DNA of 20,632 bases from Firmicutes bacterium UBA5486 (GCA_002427045.1 DIPO01000002.1:16612-37243); one strand, 5' to 3'. Positions 7,401 through 15,436 are shown, counted from the stretch's first letter. Made by a program: numbers and translations. Notes: generated by a model not told the origin, from the letters alone.

Positions 7401-8723
7401 ATGAAACCGGTTGTTGCCATTGTAGGCCGTCCCAATGTAGGAAAATCCACCTTATTTAACCGCCTGGCCGGGGCCCGGAAGGCGATAGTGGAGGATATAC
7501 CCGGGGTAACCCGGGATAGATTGTACGATAGTTCGGACTGGAACGGCCGGGAGTTTATCATTATTGATACCGGCGGTATTCGTTTTAATGAAGGGGATAT
7601 TTTTGCCCGCGAAATCAAGCTGCAGGCTGAGCTGGCAATTGAGGAAGCCGATGTCATAGTACTGGTTCTGGATAGTAGAGAAGGCATCACTGCTGAAGAT
7701 GAACAGGTGGCTAATCTTTTAAGGAAGTCCAATAAACCGGTCGTATTGGCGGCCAACAAGGTCGAAGAATTCAAAAAACAATTGGATTACTACGAGTTCT
7801 ATAAATTGGGACTAGGTGACCCCATTCCGGTTTCGGCTATGCATGGTTATAATACTAATGAACTGCTGGATGCGGTAATTTCTCACTTTAAACCTGCCAG
7901 GGAATATGAAGAAGAAGGCGATGCAATTAAAATTGCTATAGTAGGGCGTCCCAATGTAGGAAAATCATCACTGGTAAATGCTTTATTAGGAGAAGAAAGA
8001 GTTATAGTCAGCGATGTTCCTGGAACTACCAGGGATGCAATTGATACGCCTTTTCAATATAAGGGGCAAAACTATTTATTGATTGATACTGCCGGTATGA
8101 GAAGAAAATCGCGCATCAAAGAGACAACGGAGAGATACAGCGTAATACGGACTCTAAAAGCGATTGAAAGGGCTGATGTAGTGCTGATTATGCTTGATGC
8201 CACTGAAGGGGTAGCGGAGCAGGACAAAAAGATTGCCGGTTATGTGCATGAGCAATCCCGGGCCAATATAATAGTAGTAAACAAGTGGGACCTGGTGGAA
8301 AAAGACGGGCAAACCATGAATCGCTTTGATAAAGATATTCGCGATGAACTCAAGTTTCTATCCTATTCCCCCATAATGTATGTTTCTGCCCTGACCAAAA
8401 AACGGATATTTCAAGTGCTGGAGATAGTAAACTTTGTGGCAGAACAGCACCACCGGCGGGTAAATACTGCGGAGCTTAATCAAGTGATTAATGAGGCCAT
8501 GATGCTTAATCCCTTGCCCGGAGGGGGCGGCAAGAGAATAAAAATACTATATAGCACTCAAGTCCGTGTTGCCCCGCCTACTTTTGTTTTTTTTAGCAAT
8601 AAGCCGGAAATGGTACATTTCTCTTATTTGCGCTATTTGGAAAACGCACTGCGCAAGAATTTTGGTTTTGAGGGAACTCCCATTCGCCTGTTGCTGCGCC
8701 AGAACACGGAGCATGATAATTGA
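7401..8723 (+). CDS. der: Ribosome-assembly GTPase Der (EngA)
   Basis: Der is a tandem-domain GTPase needed for assembly of the 50S ribosomal subunit. Two G domains are visible: G1 motifs GRPNVGKS at 9-16 and 182-189, G3 motifs DTGG and DTAG, and G4 motifs NKVE (119-122) in the first domain and NKWD (294-297) in the second. A KH-like domain makes up the last about 85 residues. The length of 440 residues is typical. The ATG at 7401 has GGAGGT at 7389-7394 with 6 nt spacing and lies 2 bp after the DUF512 stop. The first domain's G4 motif ends in Glu rather than the classical Asp; the rest of the domain looks intact. The order der-plsY-gpsA-spoIVA is close to that seen in other endospore formers. 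Confidence 0.97.
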   Translation: MKPVVAIVGRPNVGKSTLFNRLAGARKAIVEDIPGVTRDRLYDSSDWNGREFIIIDTGGIRFNEGDIFAREIKLQAELAIEEADVIVLVLDSREGITAEDEQVANLLRKSNKPVVLAANKVEEFKKQLDYYEFYKLGLGDPIPVSAMHGYNTNELLDAVISHFKPAREYEEEGDAIKIAIVGRPNVGKSSLVNALLGEERVIVSDVPGTTRDAIDTPFQYKGQNYLLIDTAGMRRKSRIKETTERYSVIRTLKAIERADVVLIMLDATEGVAEQDKKIAGYVHEQSRANIIVVNKWDLVEKDGQTMNRFDKDIRDELKFLSYSPIMYVSALTKKRIFQVLEIVNFVAEQHHRRVNTAELNQVINEAMMLNPLPGGGGKRIKILYSTQVRVAPPTFVFFSNKPEMVHFSYLRYLENALRKNFGFEGTPIRLLLRQNTEHDN

Positions 8724-8754
8724 TAATATATAACTCACTTTTCATCGGTGGTTG

Positions 8755-8767
8755 TGGCCTCGGGCCA
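8755..8767. repeat. Short inverted repeat after der
   Basis: TGGCC and GGCCA arms of 5 bp flank a 3-nt spacer just downstream of der. No T-run follows, so it does not look like a classical intrinsic terminator. It may be a minor hairpin. Confidence 0.3.
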
Positions 8768-8808
8768 TGGGGGGTTAGTAGGAAAATGTTTTGATATAGA
8801 GGAACAGT

Positions 8809-8848
8809 GTTGTCAACAACCCCGTCCCCGTGTCACGTGACACGCGTG
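8809..8848. repeat. Nested palindromes with GTCCCC flank, possible decayed REP-like element
   Basis: A perfect 16-bp palindrome CGTGTCACGTGACACG occupies 8829-8844. It is overlapped by the 8-bp palindrome CACGCGTG (8841-8848) and preceded by GTTGT-CA-ACAAC (8809-8820) and CCCCGTCCCC (8820-8829). The left side, CAACCCCGTCCCC leading into the palindrome, has the look of one half of a longer palindromic intergenic element whose right half has decayed. Alternatively it is an operator for plsY. The palindrome is seen directly; the identity is inferred. Confidence 0.5.
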
Positions 8849-8895
8849 AAGCTAAAAACAATTATTAGAATCAATGACTCGGAGGGGAGATTTAT

Positions 8896-9483
8896 TTGAA
8901 AGAGGCAGCCTTACTTGTTTTGTGTTATTTGTTGGGCTCTATACCTTTCTCTTACTTTTTCACCCGCATGCTTACCCGGCAGGATATCCGTAAGAGGGGC
9001 AGCGGTAATGTTGGTGCCACCAATGTCTTTCGTACTTCAGGCCCCGGAGTGGCCCTACTGGCTTTTCTTGGTGACCTGCTAAAAGGACTCCTGGCGGCCT
9101 GGATTGGCCAATCCACCGGCAGCCAGCTTTTGCTGGTTATCTGCGTGATTCTGGCCGTAATAGGCCATATTTATCCCGTCTTCCTTGGTTTTAAAGGAGG
9201 GAAGGGAGTAACCACATCGGCAGGCATCATCCTTTTCCTGATGCCCGATGTAACCGGCATATTATTATTGGTTTTCCTGGCCATAGTCTATTTTACTCGC
9301 TATGTTTCTCTGGGTTCGATTACTGTTGCTTGTCTGCTTCCTTTGGTAAGCCTGGCTATGGGTAAGCCCTGGTCTTATGTAGTAATTGGTATTTTAATGG
9401 CTGCTTTAGTAGTCTATCATCACCGGGAAAATATTGACCGGCTTAGGAATGGCAGTGAAGCAAAAATAACTGACAAAGCCTAG
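8896..9483 (+). CDS. plsY: Glycerol-3-phosphate acyltransferase PlsY
   Basis: This integral membrane enzyme transfers an acyl group from acyl-phosphate to glycerol-3-phosphate, the first step of phospholipid synthesis in most Gram-positive bacteria. The 195-residue protein has several hydrophobic segments (starting at about 4-22, 53-72, 76-100, 112-130 and 140-160) and the family motifs GSGNVGATN (35-43), DLLKG, and the loop GHIYPVFLGFKGGKGVTTS. The start is a TTG preceded by GGAGGGGAG at 8881-8889. No ATG near this position would keep the conserved first helix (LLGSIPFSYF). It follows der after a 172-bp gap holding palindromes. It precedes gpsA, which makes its substrate, a functionally sensible pair. 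Confidence 0.96.
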   Translation: MKEAALLVLCYLLGSIPFSYFFTRMLTRQDIRKRGSGNVGATNVFRTSGPGVALLAFLGDLLKGLLAAWIGQSTGSQLLLVICVILAVIGHIYPVFLGFKGGKGVTTSAGIILFLMPDVTGILLLVFLAIVYFTRYVSLGSITVACLLPLVSLAMGKPWSYVVIGILMAALVVYHHRENIDRLRNGSEAKITDKA

Positions 9484-9552
9484 TAAAACGGAAGACAGAG
9501 GACGGAAGGCGGAAGACGGAATATAAGTAAAACGGAGGGCGGAGGACGGAAG
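9483..9552. repeat. Purine-rich degenerate direct repeats between plsY and gpsA
   Basis: Two copies begin with GTAAAACGGA (9483 and 9527). Inside them, units of the type GACGGAAG, GGCGGAAG and GAGGACGGAAG recur. The strand is almost free of C and T runs. It could be a low-complexity spread or slippage product. It holds no reading frame. Confidence 0.6.
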
Positions 9553-9608
9553 TGTTGTTAGGTATCGGGGATAAGTTTAAATAATATGGAAATAACGGAG
9601 AGTGGGAA

Positions 9609-10640
9609 ATGCCTAAAATATGTATTCTGGGGTCTGGCAGCTGGGGGACAGCCCAGGCTTTGTTATTGAGCAGTAAAGGATTTCAGGTAATTCTCTGGGG
9701 ACGGGTTGAAGACGGGGTGGATAGCCTGCAGCAGGAAAGGGAAAACAGGCGCTTTCTGCCCGGGATTAGGCTTTCGGATAGCATAGTGGCCACCAGTGAC
9801 CTTGCCCAGGCTCTAAAAGGAGCTGATATGGTGGTTATGGCTGTTCCCTCACAATCGCTCAGGGAAGTCTTGGAAAAGGCCCGGCCTTACCTGGAGAAAG
9901 ACAGTTGCCTGGTAAATACTGCTAAAGGGCTGGAGATAAGCAGTGGCATGAGAATGAGTCAGGTAGTGGAGGATGTGCTGGGCAGCCAAAGCAGAGAACG
10001 TTTTTCTGTTTTATCAGGCCCCAGCCATGCTGAGGAAGTAGCCAGGAATATTCCGACGGCAATAACGGCAGCATCTTACCACAAAGAGATTGCTTTTCTA
10101 GTACAGGATCTTTACATGACTCCCTTTTTTCGGGTATATACCAATCCAGATGTAGCTGGGGTTGAACTGGGTGGGGCCTTGAAAAATATTATCGCCCTGG
10201 GCACCGGAATCGCTTCCGGCTTAGGATACGGAGACAACACCCAGGCGGCTTTGTTGACACGGGGTTTGCATGAAATAATTCGCATGGGCGAAGCTATGGG
10301 GGGTGAAGCCCGGACTTTTTCCGGGTTGAGCGGTATTGGAGATTTAGTGGTAACCTGTAGCAGCAGGCATTCACGAAATCGTCAGGCCGGGATATTGGTC
10401 GGCCAGGGATATAGCCTGGAAGAAACCCTGATGCAAATCGGTATGGTGGTAGAGGGAGCCCACACCATAAGAGTGGTCCATCGTTTGGCTACCCAATTAA
10501 AAATAGATATGCCTATTTGCACTGCTTGCTATAATGTTTTGTATGCTAATAGAAAAGCAAGAGATGAAGTCGATGATTTAATGCGACGACAAAAAAAACA
10601 CGAGATAGAAGAGATAGTAAAAAGAAAAAAGGAATGGTGA
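9609..10640 (+). CDS. gpsA: NAD(P)H-dependent glycerol-3-phosphate dehydrogenase GpsA
   Basis: GpsA reduces dihydroxyacetone phosphate to sn-glycerol-3-phosphate in the cytoplasm, supplying PlsY. The 343-residue protein begins with the dinucleotide-binding loop GSGSWG (8-13). It carries the family segments NTAKGLE and LSGPSHAEEV, and the catalytic Lys at 192 in GGALKNIIALGTGI. The C-terminal helical domain contains TFSGLSGIGDLVVTC. The ATG at 9609 has GGAGAGTGGG just upstream (9597-9606). A lysine/arginine-rich tail (RRQKKHEIEEIVKRKKEW) ends the protein. A terminator hairpin starts right at the stop codon, so the der-side transcript probably ends here, before spoIVA. Confidence 0.97.
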   Translation: MPKICILGSGSWGTAQALLLSSKGFQVILWGRVEDGVDSLQQERENRRFLPGIRLSDSIVATSDLAQALKGADMVVMAVPSQSLREVLEKARPYLEKDSCLVNTAKGLEISSGMRMSQVVEDVLGSQSRERFSVLSGPSHAEEVARNIPTAITAASYHKEIAFLVQDLYMTPFFRVYTNPDVAGVELGGALKNIIALGTGIASGLGYGDNTQAALLTRGLHEIIRMGEAMGGEARTFSGLSGIGDLVVTCSSRHSRNRQAGILVGQGYSLEETLMQIGMVVEGAHTIRVVHRLATQLKIDMPICTACYNVLYANRKARDEVDDLMRRQKKHEIEEIVKRKKEW

Positions 10641-10675
10641 AAAGTGGGGTGAAAACCACACTTTTTTTCTTTTCT
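10641..10675 (+). terminator. Intrinsic terminator after gpsA
   Basis: The stem is AAAGTGGGGT / ACCACACTTT with one G-A mismatch, closed by a GAAA tetraloop (10651-10654) and followed by a T-rich run (10662-10673). It begins immediately after the gpsA stop codon. Confidence 0.8.
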
Positions 10676-10687
10676 GGTTATATTACC

Positions 10688-10720
10688 GAATATTGATAAA
10701 TATACTTATACTGTTATAAC
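10688..10720 (+). promoter_or_regulatory. Candidate spoIVA promoter (sigma-E-like, overlapping a sigma-A-like site)
   Basis: GAATATT (10688-10694), then 12 nt, then TATACTGT (10707-10714) resembles a sigma-E promoter (-35 ending ATATT, -10 CATACANT), though the spacing is slightly short. A sigma-A-like pair, TTGATA (10693-10698) and TATAAC (10715-10720) with 16 nt spacing, overlaps it. spoIVA is a sigma-E gene in Bacillus subtilis, which favours the first reading. Confidence 0.4.
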
Positions 10721-10798
10721 GCAGCTATGGTTTAAGGTACTCATAATCGAAGGGAGGGTGCCTTTTAAAAGTCTAAATCAAGGGAGGGAAAATGAGAA

Positions 10799-12277
10799 GT
10801 GGAAGGAAACAACATCTTAAAGGATATTGCCGAAAGAACTGGAGGTGATATCTATCTGGGTGTGGTGGGGCCGGTTAGAACGGGCAAGTCAACTTTTGTG
10901 AAACGCTTCATGGAGTTAATGATACTACCAAATATACAAGACATTTTTGAGCGTGATCGGGCTAATGACGAGCTCCCCCAGAGCGGATCGGGTAAAACCA
11001 TTACCACCACTGAACCCAAATTTGTACCCAATGAAGCAGTGGAGATAACCACGCAAAATGGCATAAGCCTCAAGGTAAGGCTTATTGACTGCGTGGGGTA
11101 TTCTGTTGACGGGGCTCTGGGTTACGAAGAGGATGAAGAACCTCGCATGGTTAGAACTCCCTGGTTTGACTATGAGGTTCCCTTCGAAGAGGCAGCCGAA
11201 ATAGGAACCAGGAAGGTTATTACTGATCATTCTACTATCGGTATAGTAATTACCACTGATGGAAGCATAAGCGATATCCCCCGGGATAATTATGTTTCAG
11301 CTGAAGAGAGAGTTATCAATGAACTCAAGGAACTCAATAAACCATTTATTGTTCTCTTGAATTCGACCCGTCCGTACGAAAAAGAAACCCTTAATTTGGC
11401 CGAGGAACTCAGCGAAAAGTATGAAGTCAGCATTATCCCCGTGGATGCTGCCAGAATGAGTACAGAGCAAGTATATGGTATCTTGGAAGAGGCATTGTAT
11501 GAATTCCCGGTTCAAGAGGTTAATATCAAGCTGCCGCAATGGGTAGACGAATTAGAAGAAGACTTCTGGTTGCGCCAAAATATGGAGACGTCTATCCGTG
11601 AAATTCTTAATGCTATACGCAAAGTCCGTGATATCGACCGGGCCGTGGAGCAGCTTTCCGACATGGAGAATGTCAGTTATGTCAGCCTGGAAGAGATGAA
11701 TTTGGGTACAGGAACTGCCAGGATAGAGGTAAATGTACCGGAAGAGCTCTTCTATCAAGCATTGAGTGAGGTTAGCGGTTTCGGAGTGGAAGGAACCCAC
11801 GACATTATGCGTATTATGAAGGATCTCAGTGTGGCCAAGAGGGAATTCGACAAGATTGCCTCGGCTCTGGATGAAGTGAAGGAATCGGGTTACGGAGTAG
11901 TAACCCCGCGCCTGGAAGAAATGTTCCTGGAAGAACCGGAACTGATCCGGCAGGGTAGCCGATTTGGAGTCAAGTTAAAAGCCAAGGCACCCTCATTACA
12001 CATAATAAGGGCTGATATAACTACGGAAATTACCCCTATTATTGGAACGGAAAAGCAATGTGAAGAACTGGTGCGCTACATGCTGGACGAATTTGAGGAA
12101 GATCCAGGGAAAATATGGGAGTCCAATATTTTTGGCAAATCGCTACATGATTTGGTAAGAGAGGGAATCCAAAACAAATTGCACCGTATGCCGGAGAACG
12201 CCCAGCACAAGCTGCAGGATACCTTACAGAGAATTGTTAACGAGGGCAGCGGAGGCTTGATCTGTATCATAATTTAA
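10799..12277 (+). CDS. spoIVA: Stage IV sporulation protein A, spore-coat morphogenetic ATPase
   Basis: SpoIVA polymerises, using ATP, on the forespore outer membrane in the mother cell and forms the base layer on which the spore coat (and cortex assembly) depends. The protein is 492 residues, the same length as I recall for the Bacillus subtilis protein. Its N-terminus (LKDIAERTGGDIYLGVVG) is near-identical to the family. Walker A is GPVRTGKS at 24-31 with K30, the lysine known to be essential in B. subtilis. The DELPQSGSGKTITTTEPKFV region follows. The C-terminus ends GGLICIII, the conserved membrane-targeting tail. The start is a GTG; GGGAGGG at 10782-10788 is 10 nt upstream. An ATG at 10792 is out of frame and too close to that site. 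The gene is isolated between two terminators, as expected for a separately timed sporulation gene. Confidence 0.98.
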   Translation: MEGNNILKDIAERTGGDIYLGVVGPVRTGKSTFVKRFMELMILPNIQDIFERDRANDELPQSGSGKTITTTEPKFVPNEAVEITTQNGISLKVRLIDCVGYSVDGALGYEEDEEPRMVRTPWFDYEVPFEEAAEIGTRKVITDHSTIGIVITTDGSISDIPRDNYVSAEERVINELKELNKPFIVLLNSTRPYEKETLNLAEELSEKYEVSIIPVDAARMSTEQVYGILEEALYEFPVQEVNIKLPQWVDELEEDFWLRQNMETSIREILNAIRKVRDIDRAVEQLSDMENVSYVSLEEMNLGTGTARIEVNVPEELFYQALSEVSGFGVEGTHDIMRIMKDLSVAKREFDKIASALDEVKESGYGVVTPRLEEMFLEEPELIRQGSRFGVKLKAKAPSLHIIRADITTEITPIIGTEKQCEELVRYMLDEFEEDPGKIWESNIFGKSLHDLVREGIQNKLHRMPENAQHKLQDTLQRIVNEGSGGLICIII

Positions 12278-12306
12278 GGATTATAGATAAACTTTATAGT
12301 ATTAGT

Positions 12307-12338
12307 AAAAAAAGCCGGTATTGCAACCGGCTTTTTTT
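12307..12338. terminator. Intrinsic terminator after spoIVA
   Basis: Perfect 13-bp arms AAAAAAAGCCGGT and ACCGGCTTTTTTT flank a 6-nt loop, about 30 bp after the spoIVA stop. The A-run and T-run make it potentially active on both strands. Confidence 0.9.
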
Positions 12339-12634
12339 AAAGAGTTTAATCTTCTAGACCGTTATGCGGTAAAAAAGGATATATGTAGGATTGTTGCGGG
12401 TAAACACCTATAATTATTTCCAAAATACCACTAAGCGCTGCAGGATTTTCCTGATATCTGTCGAAGGAATACCCATTATCCTGATGCTATCCATCAAGCT
12501 TGCTAACCTACCCGCTAATATTCGCTGTGTTTAGTCATTTAGATATATAACAATGTGGTTTGTAAGTTATCGTAATGCTTTTTAGCTTTGGTACCTTAAA
12601 GTTTAGTATTTAAATCAAGCAAGGATGTGTTTAT
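12339..12634. other. Intergenic region before the HD-GYP pair
   Basis: This stretch between the spoIVA terminator and the first HD-GYP gene holds no credible reading frame. It contains a perfect small inverted repeat CAGGA-TTT-TCCTG (12441-12453), followed 6 bp later by a Spo0A-box-like heptamer. A distant 7-bp pair, GCGGGTA (12397-12403) and TACCCGC (about 12507-12513), could close a long-range stem. No confident sigma-A promoter was found, although the 12530-12620 part is AT-rich. I looked for the conserved cores of cyclic-di-GMP riboswitches and did not see them. Confidence 0.5.
12459..12465 (+). promoter_or_regulatory. Candidate Spo0A box
   Basis: TGTCGAA is an exact match to the core 0A-box heptamer bound by the sporulation regulator Spo0A. 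It lies about 170 bp before the first HD-GYP gene. A heptamer occurs by chance a few times in 20 kb, so this is only suggestive. Confidence 0.35.
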
Positions 12635-15436
12635 TTGATGCCAAAGGACAGGCCTGCTATGGAGTTCACGAACAACTCGAAAGAAATTAAACTGGAATCG
12701 AATAATGGCGGGCTTTATATATTGGAAAACATTAATGGATTAATCCTTTGTTGTAACAGCAGCGGCAGTTTAACTTTTGCTAACAAAAAGGCCCGGGAGA
12801 TGATGGGCATTAAGGTTGAAGAGGTACCGGAGTTAAATATTTTCGACTTAGTTACTCCACAGGAACATAATCTGCTAGAAAAAAAAGTGTTTACTGCCTT
12901 ACAAGAACATGTTTCATTATCTTTTGAATCCTGTATTTTGGATGCAAAGAAAATCCCTAGACTTCATCGACTGAATATTTCAGTGCCGGTTGATGGGAAA
13001 AAAGATGAAGATGTAGTTCTTATTCTCCTGGAAGATCTAAGTGAAAGAAGACAGATGGAAGAAGCCTTCGTAGAATCAGAACACCGCCTGGTCCATATAA
13101 TTGATTTCCTGCCTGATGCTACCCTGGCCATTGATTGTAATGGCCGGGTAATAACTTGGAACCGGGCCGCCGAAGAAATGACTGGAGTCAGAGCCAGAGA
13201 GATTATAGGCAAAGGTAATTATGAATATGCTCTGCCTTTTTACGGTTATCGCCGTCCGCTTTTGCTGGATCAGGTGCTGTCAACCAGTACTGAGTGGGAG
13301 CAGAGTTATACATTATTGGAGAAAAAGGCTCGCAGCTTGAGAGCAGAAAATTTTTGCCCCGCTGTTGGGGAGAGTGGAGCCTATCTCCGGTTAACGGCAG
13401 CGCCTTTAATAGATGCCGATGGTAAACGTATCGGTGCCATAGAATCGATTCAGAATGTAACCCGGAAAAAACGGGCAGAAGAGAATACGGCTATACAGCG
13501 GGACCTGGGTATTTCTATGATAGCAATTAATGGAATGGAAGAAGCTTTGTCCATTTGTCTAAACTCGGCATTAAAAATCAGCGGAATGCATGCTGGGGCT
13601 ATATTCCTGGTGGACAATGGAGGCGACAAGTTGACCTTATCGGTGCACAGAGGTCTTTCTCCAGGATTTGTTGAACAAGTAAAGACTTGCGCTTTTAATA
13701 CTAATTCTTCTCTTTATGCCCAGGCTTTATATTCCTCTGCAGATAAACTGACGGCCTATTTTGGTGATATTGTTCTCCAGGAAGGCTTAAAGAGTATAGC
13801 GATAATACCCATATATCATAAAGATAAGATGCTTGCTTCTCTGAAGCTTTCTTCCCGTATAATCAGCGTAGTTCCAGAGCATAGCCGTCAGGCCATAGAG
13901 AATGTGGCAAATTACATAGGATCTATAATAGCTCGCCTGCAGGTGGAGGAAGAGTTGCGGGAGAGCGAGGAGAGATATCGGCAATTGGTTGAGGTTTCAC
14001 CCGATGCTATCGCTGTTCACATAAACGGTCGGATAGTTTTCATAAACCATGCCGGCGCCCGACTGCTGGGAGCAGAAAAGGTTGAGGATATTCTGGGTAG
14101 AAGGATAATAGAGTTTATACATCCGGAAAGTCGCCAGATATACATTGATTTGATGGAACCATTAGCTGCTAATGGAGTATTCCCTTTAACGGAAATGAAG
14201 GTAATATTAATAAATGGTAAAATTATTTATACTGAAGTCACCGGAGCCGCTTTGGTATTTGAGGGTACGCCTGCTGTGCAAATCATTGTACGTGATATTA
14301 CAGTGCGTAAAAAAGCACAGTATGACCTTTCTCGGGAAGTATACAAACTTCGGGTGCTATATGACTTGGCTGTGGCTATGTCATCCAGTCAAAGCATGGA
14401 CGAAACCCTGAAGCTCACCGCAGACAAGAGCAGGGAACTTTTCGCGGCTGATTGTATCTTTATATTCTTGATAGATGAAAGCAAGAATGAAGCAATTCCC
14501 CATACCCTGTCCGGCAATAAATTGACAGATTGGCTAGAAGTCAGGATACCTTATGGAAAAGGCCTGATTGGTATGGTTGCCGCCAGTGAAAGTGGATATA
14601 TCTTAGAAGATTACTTTAGCAGTACTCTTTTTACCCATATTTATGATGAACTGGTGCTGCAAGAAGAACTGCTTTGTGGTTTGGCAGCTCCTATTATTAC
14701 TGGAAATAGTCGCCTGGGAGTATTGGTGGTAGGCCATAGAAAACGAACTGTGTTAACCGAGGCCAATCTGGACACCCTTACTTTGATTGCCAATCTGCTA
14801 GCAGTGGAGATTACCCGTGACCGGGCTGAAGAAAGCCTGCAAAAGAGTTTGGAACATTTAAAAACAGTGTTTGAATGTACAGTCAACGCTCTTTCCATAA
14901 CTGCAGAGAAGAAGGATCCCTATACTGCAGGGCATCAGCGTAGGGTAGCTTCCCTGGCATGTGCAATTGCCCAGGAAATGAAACTTCCCCAATACTATAT
15001 TGATAATGTCAGGACCGCTTCTATTTTACATGATATTGGCAAGTTGCAGATACCTACAGATATACTTACCAAACCCGGAGGCTTGACAGAAATAGAAAGA
15101 CTACTGGTAAAAACCCATCCTCAGGCAGGATACGAGATTGTTAAGACTATTCCCTTTGCCCAGGCGATATCCACTACTTTATTACAACATCATGAGCGAA
15201 TGGATGGTTCTGGCTACCCCCAGGGTTTGTCCGGTGAGGAGATTCTTTTGGAAGCCAGAATACTGGCTGTAGCTGATGTGGTGGAAGCCATGGCGTCCCA
15301 CCGGCCTTACCGGCCTGCATTAGGAATTGAAGCTGCCCTGGATGAGATAAGATACGGAGCTGGAATAAAATATGATGCAGAGGTAGTGGAAGCTTGTCTG
15401 AAGGTTTTTTCCAGTAATAATTTTACTTTTGAATGA
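12635..15436 (+). CDS. PAS/GAF multidomain HD-GYP protein, predicted cyclic-di-GMP phosphodiesterase
   Basis: A large (933-residue) cytoplasmic sensor with an HD-GYP output domain that would hydrolyse cyclic-di-GMP. Domains in order: PAS 1 about 28-140, PAS 2 about 150-283, GAF 1 about 291-435, PAS 3 about 443-555, GAF 2 about 570-725, HD-GYP about 745-930. The catalytic HD pair is H799-D800 (LHDIGK). The GYP motif is at 860-862 within HHERMDGSGYP, and the metal-site segments TAGHQRRV, KTHPQAGYE and AVADVVEA are intact. The TTG at 12635 is 9 nt after AAGGA (12621-12625); an ATG at 12638 directly follows and is equally possible. No membrane segment is evident. It is followed by a shorter paralogue sharing the PAS 2 and HD-GYP modules. 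PAS and GAF ligands cannot be read from the sequence. Confidence 0.93.
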   Translation: MMPKDRPAMEFTNNSKEIKLESNNGGLYILENINGLILCCNSSGSLTFANKKAREMMGIKVEEVPELNIFDLVTPQEHNLLEKKVFTALQEHVSLSFESCILDAKKIPRLHRLNISVPVDGKKDEDVVLILLEDLSERRQMEEAFVESEHRLVHIIDFLPDATLAIDCNGRVITWNRAAEEMTGVRAREIIGKGNYEYALPFYGYRRPLLLDQVLSTSTEWEQSYTLLEKKARSLRAENFCPAVGESGAYLRLTAAPLIDADGKRIGAIESIQNVTRKKRAEENTAIQRDLGISMIAINGMEEALSICLNSALKISGMHAGAIFLVDNGGDKLTLSVHRGLSPGFVEQVKTCAFNTNSSLYAQALYSSADKLTAYFGDIVLQEGLKSIAIIPIYHKDKMLASLKLSSRIISVVPEHSRQAIENVANYIGSIIARLQVEEELRESEERYRQLVEVSPDAIAVHINGRIVFINHAGARLLGAEKVEDILGRRIIEFIHPESRQIYIDLMEPLAANGVFPLTEMKVILINGKIIYTEVTGAALVFEGTPAVQIIVRDITVRKKAQYDLSREVYKLRVLYDLAVAMSSSQSMDETLKLTADKSRELFAADCIFIFLIDESKNEAIPHTLSGNKLTDWLEVRIPYGKGLIGMVAASESGYILEDYFSSTLFTHIYDELVLQEELLCGLAAPIITGNSRLGVLVVGHRKRTVLTEANLDTLTLIANLLAVEITRDRAEESLQKSLEHLKTVFECTVNALSITAEKKDPYTAGHQRRVASLACAIAQEMKLPQYYIDNVRTASILHDIGKLQIPTDILTKPGGLTEIERLLVKTHPQAGYEIVKTIPFAQAISTTLLQHHERMDGSGYPQGLSGEEILLEARILAVADVVEAMASHRPYRPALGIEAALDEIRYGAGIKYDAEVVEACLKVFSSNNFTFE

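Noticed and set aside
7385..7774. - strand reading frame across the start of der
   Set aside because: It lies fully over the conserved first G domain and shows a composition expected from the complement of a coding region.
8755..8767. Intrinsic terminator after der
   Set aside because: The 5-bp hairpin lacks a following T-run.
8771..8785. A FapR-like lipid operator before plsY, suggested by GGTTAGTAGG
   Set aside because: Only one half-site resembling TTAGTA is present and no matching inverted half follows at the right distance.
10792..10848. Small reading frame starting with ATG just before the spoIVA GTG
   Set aside because: It is out of frame with spoIVA, only 18 codons long, and its ATG is about 3 nt from the ribosome site, too close. 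The SpoIVA N-terminus is unambiguous from the GTG.
12339..12634. A cyclic-di-GMP riboswitch upstream of the HD-GYP genes
   Set aside because: I looked for the conserved core segments of the known class I aptamer (such as the GGGACGCAAAGCC block) and found none. The class II core was not evident either.
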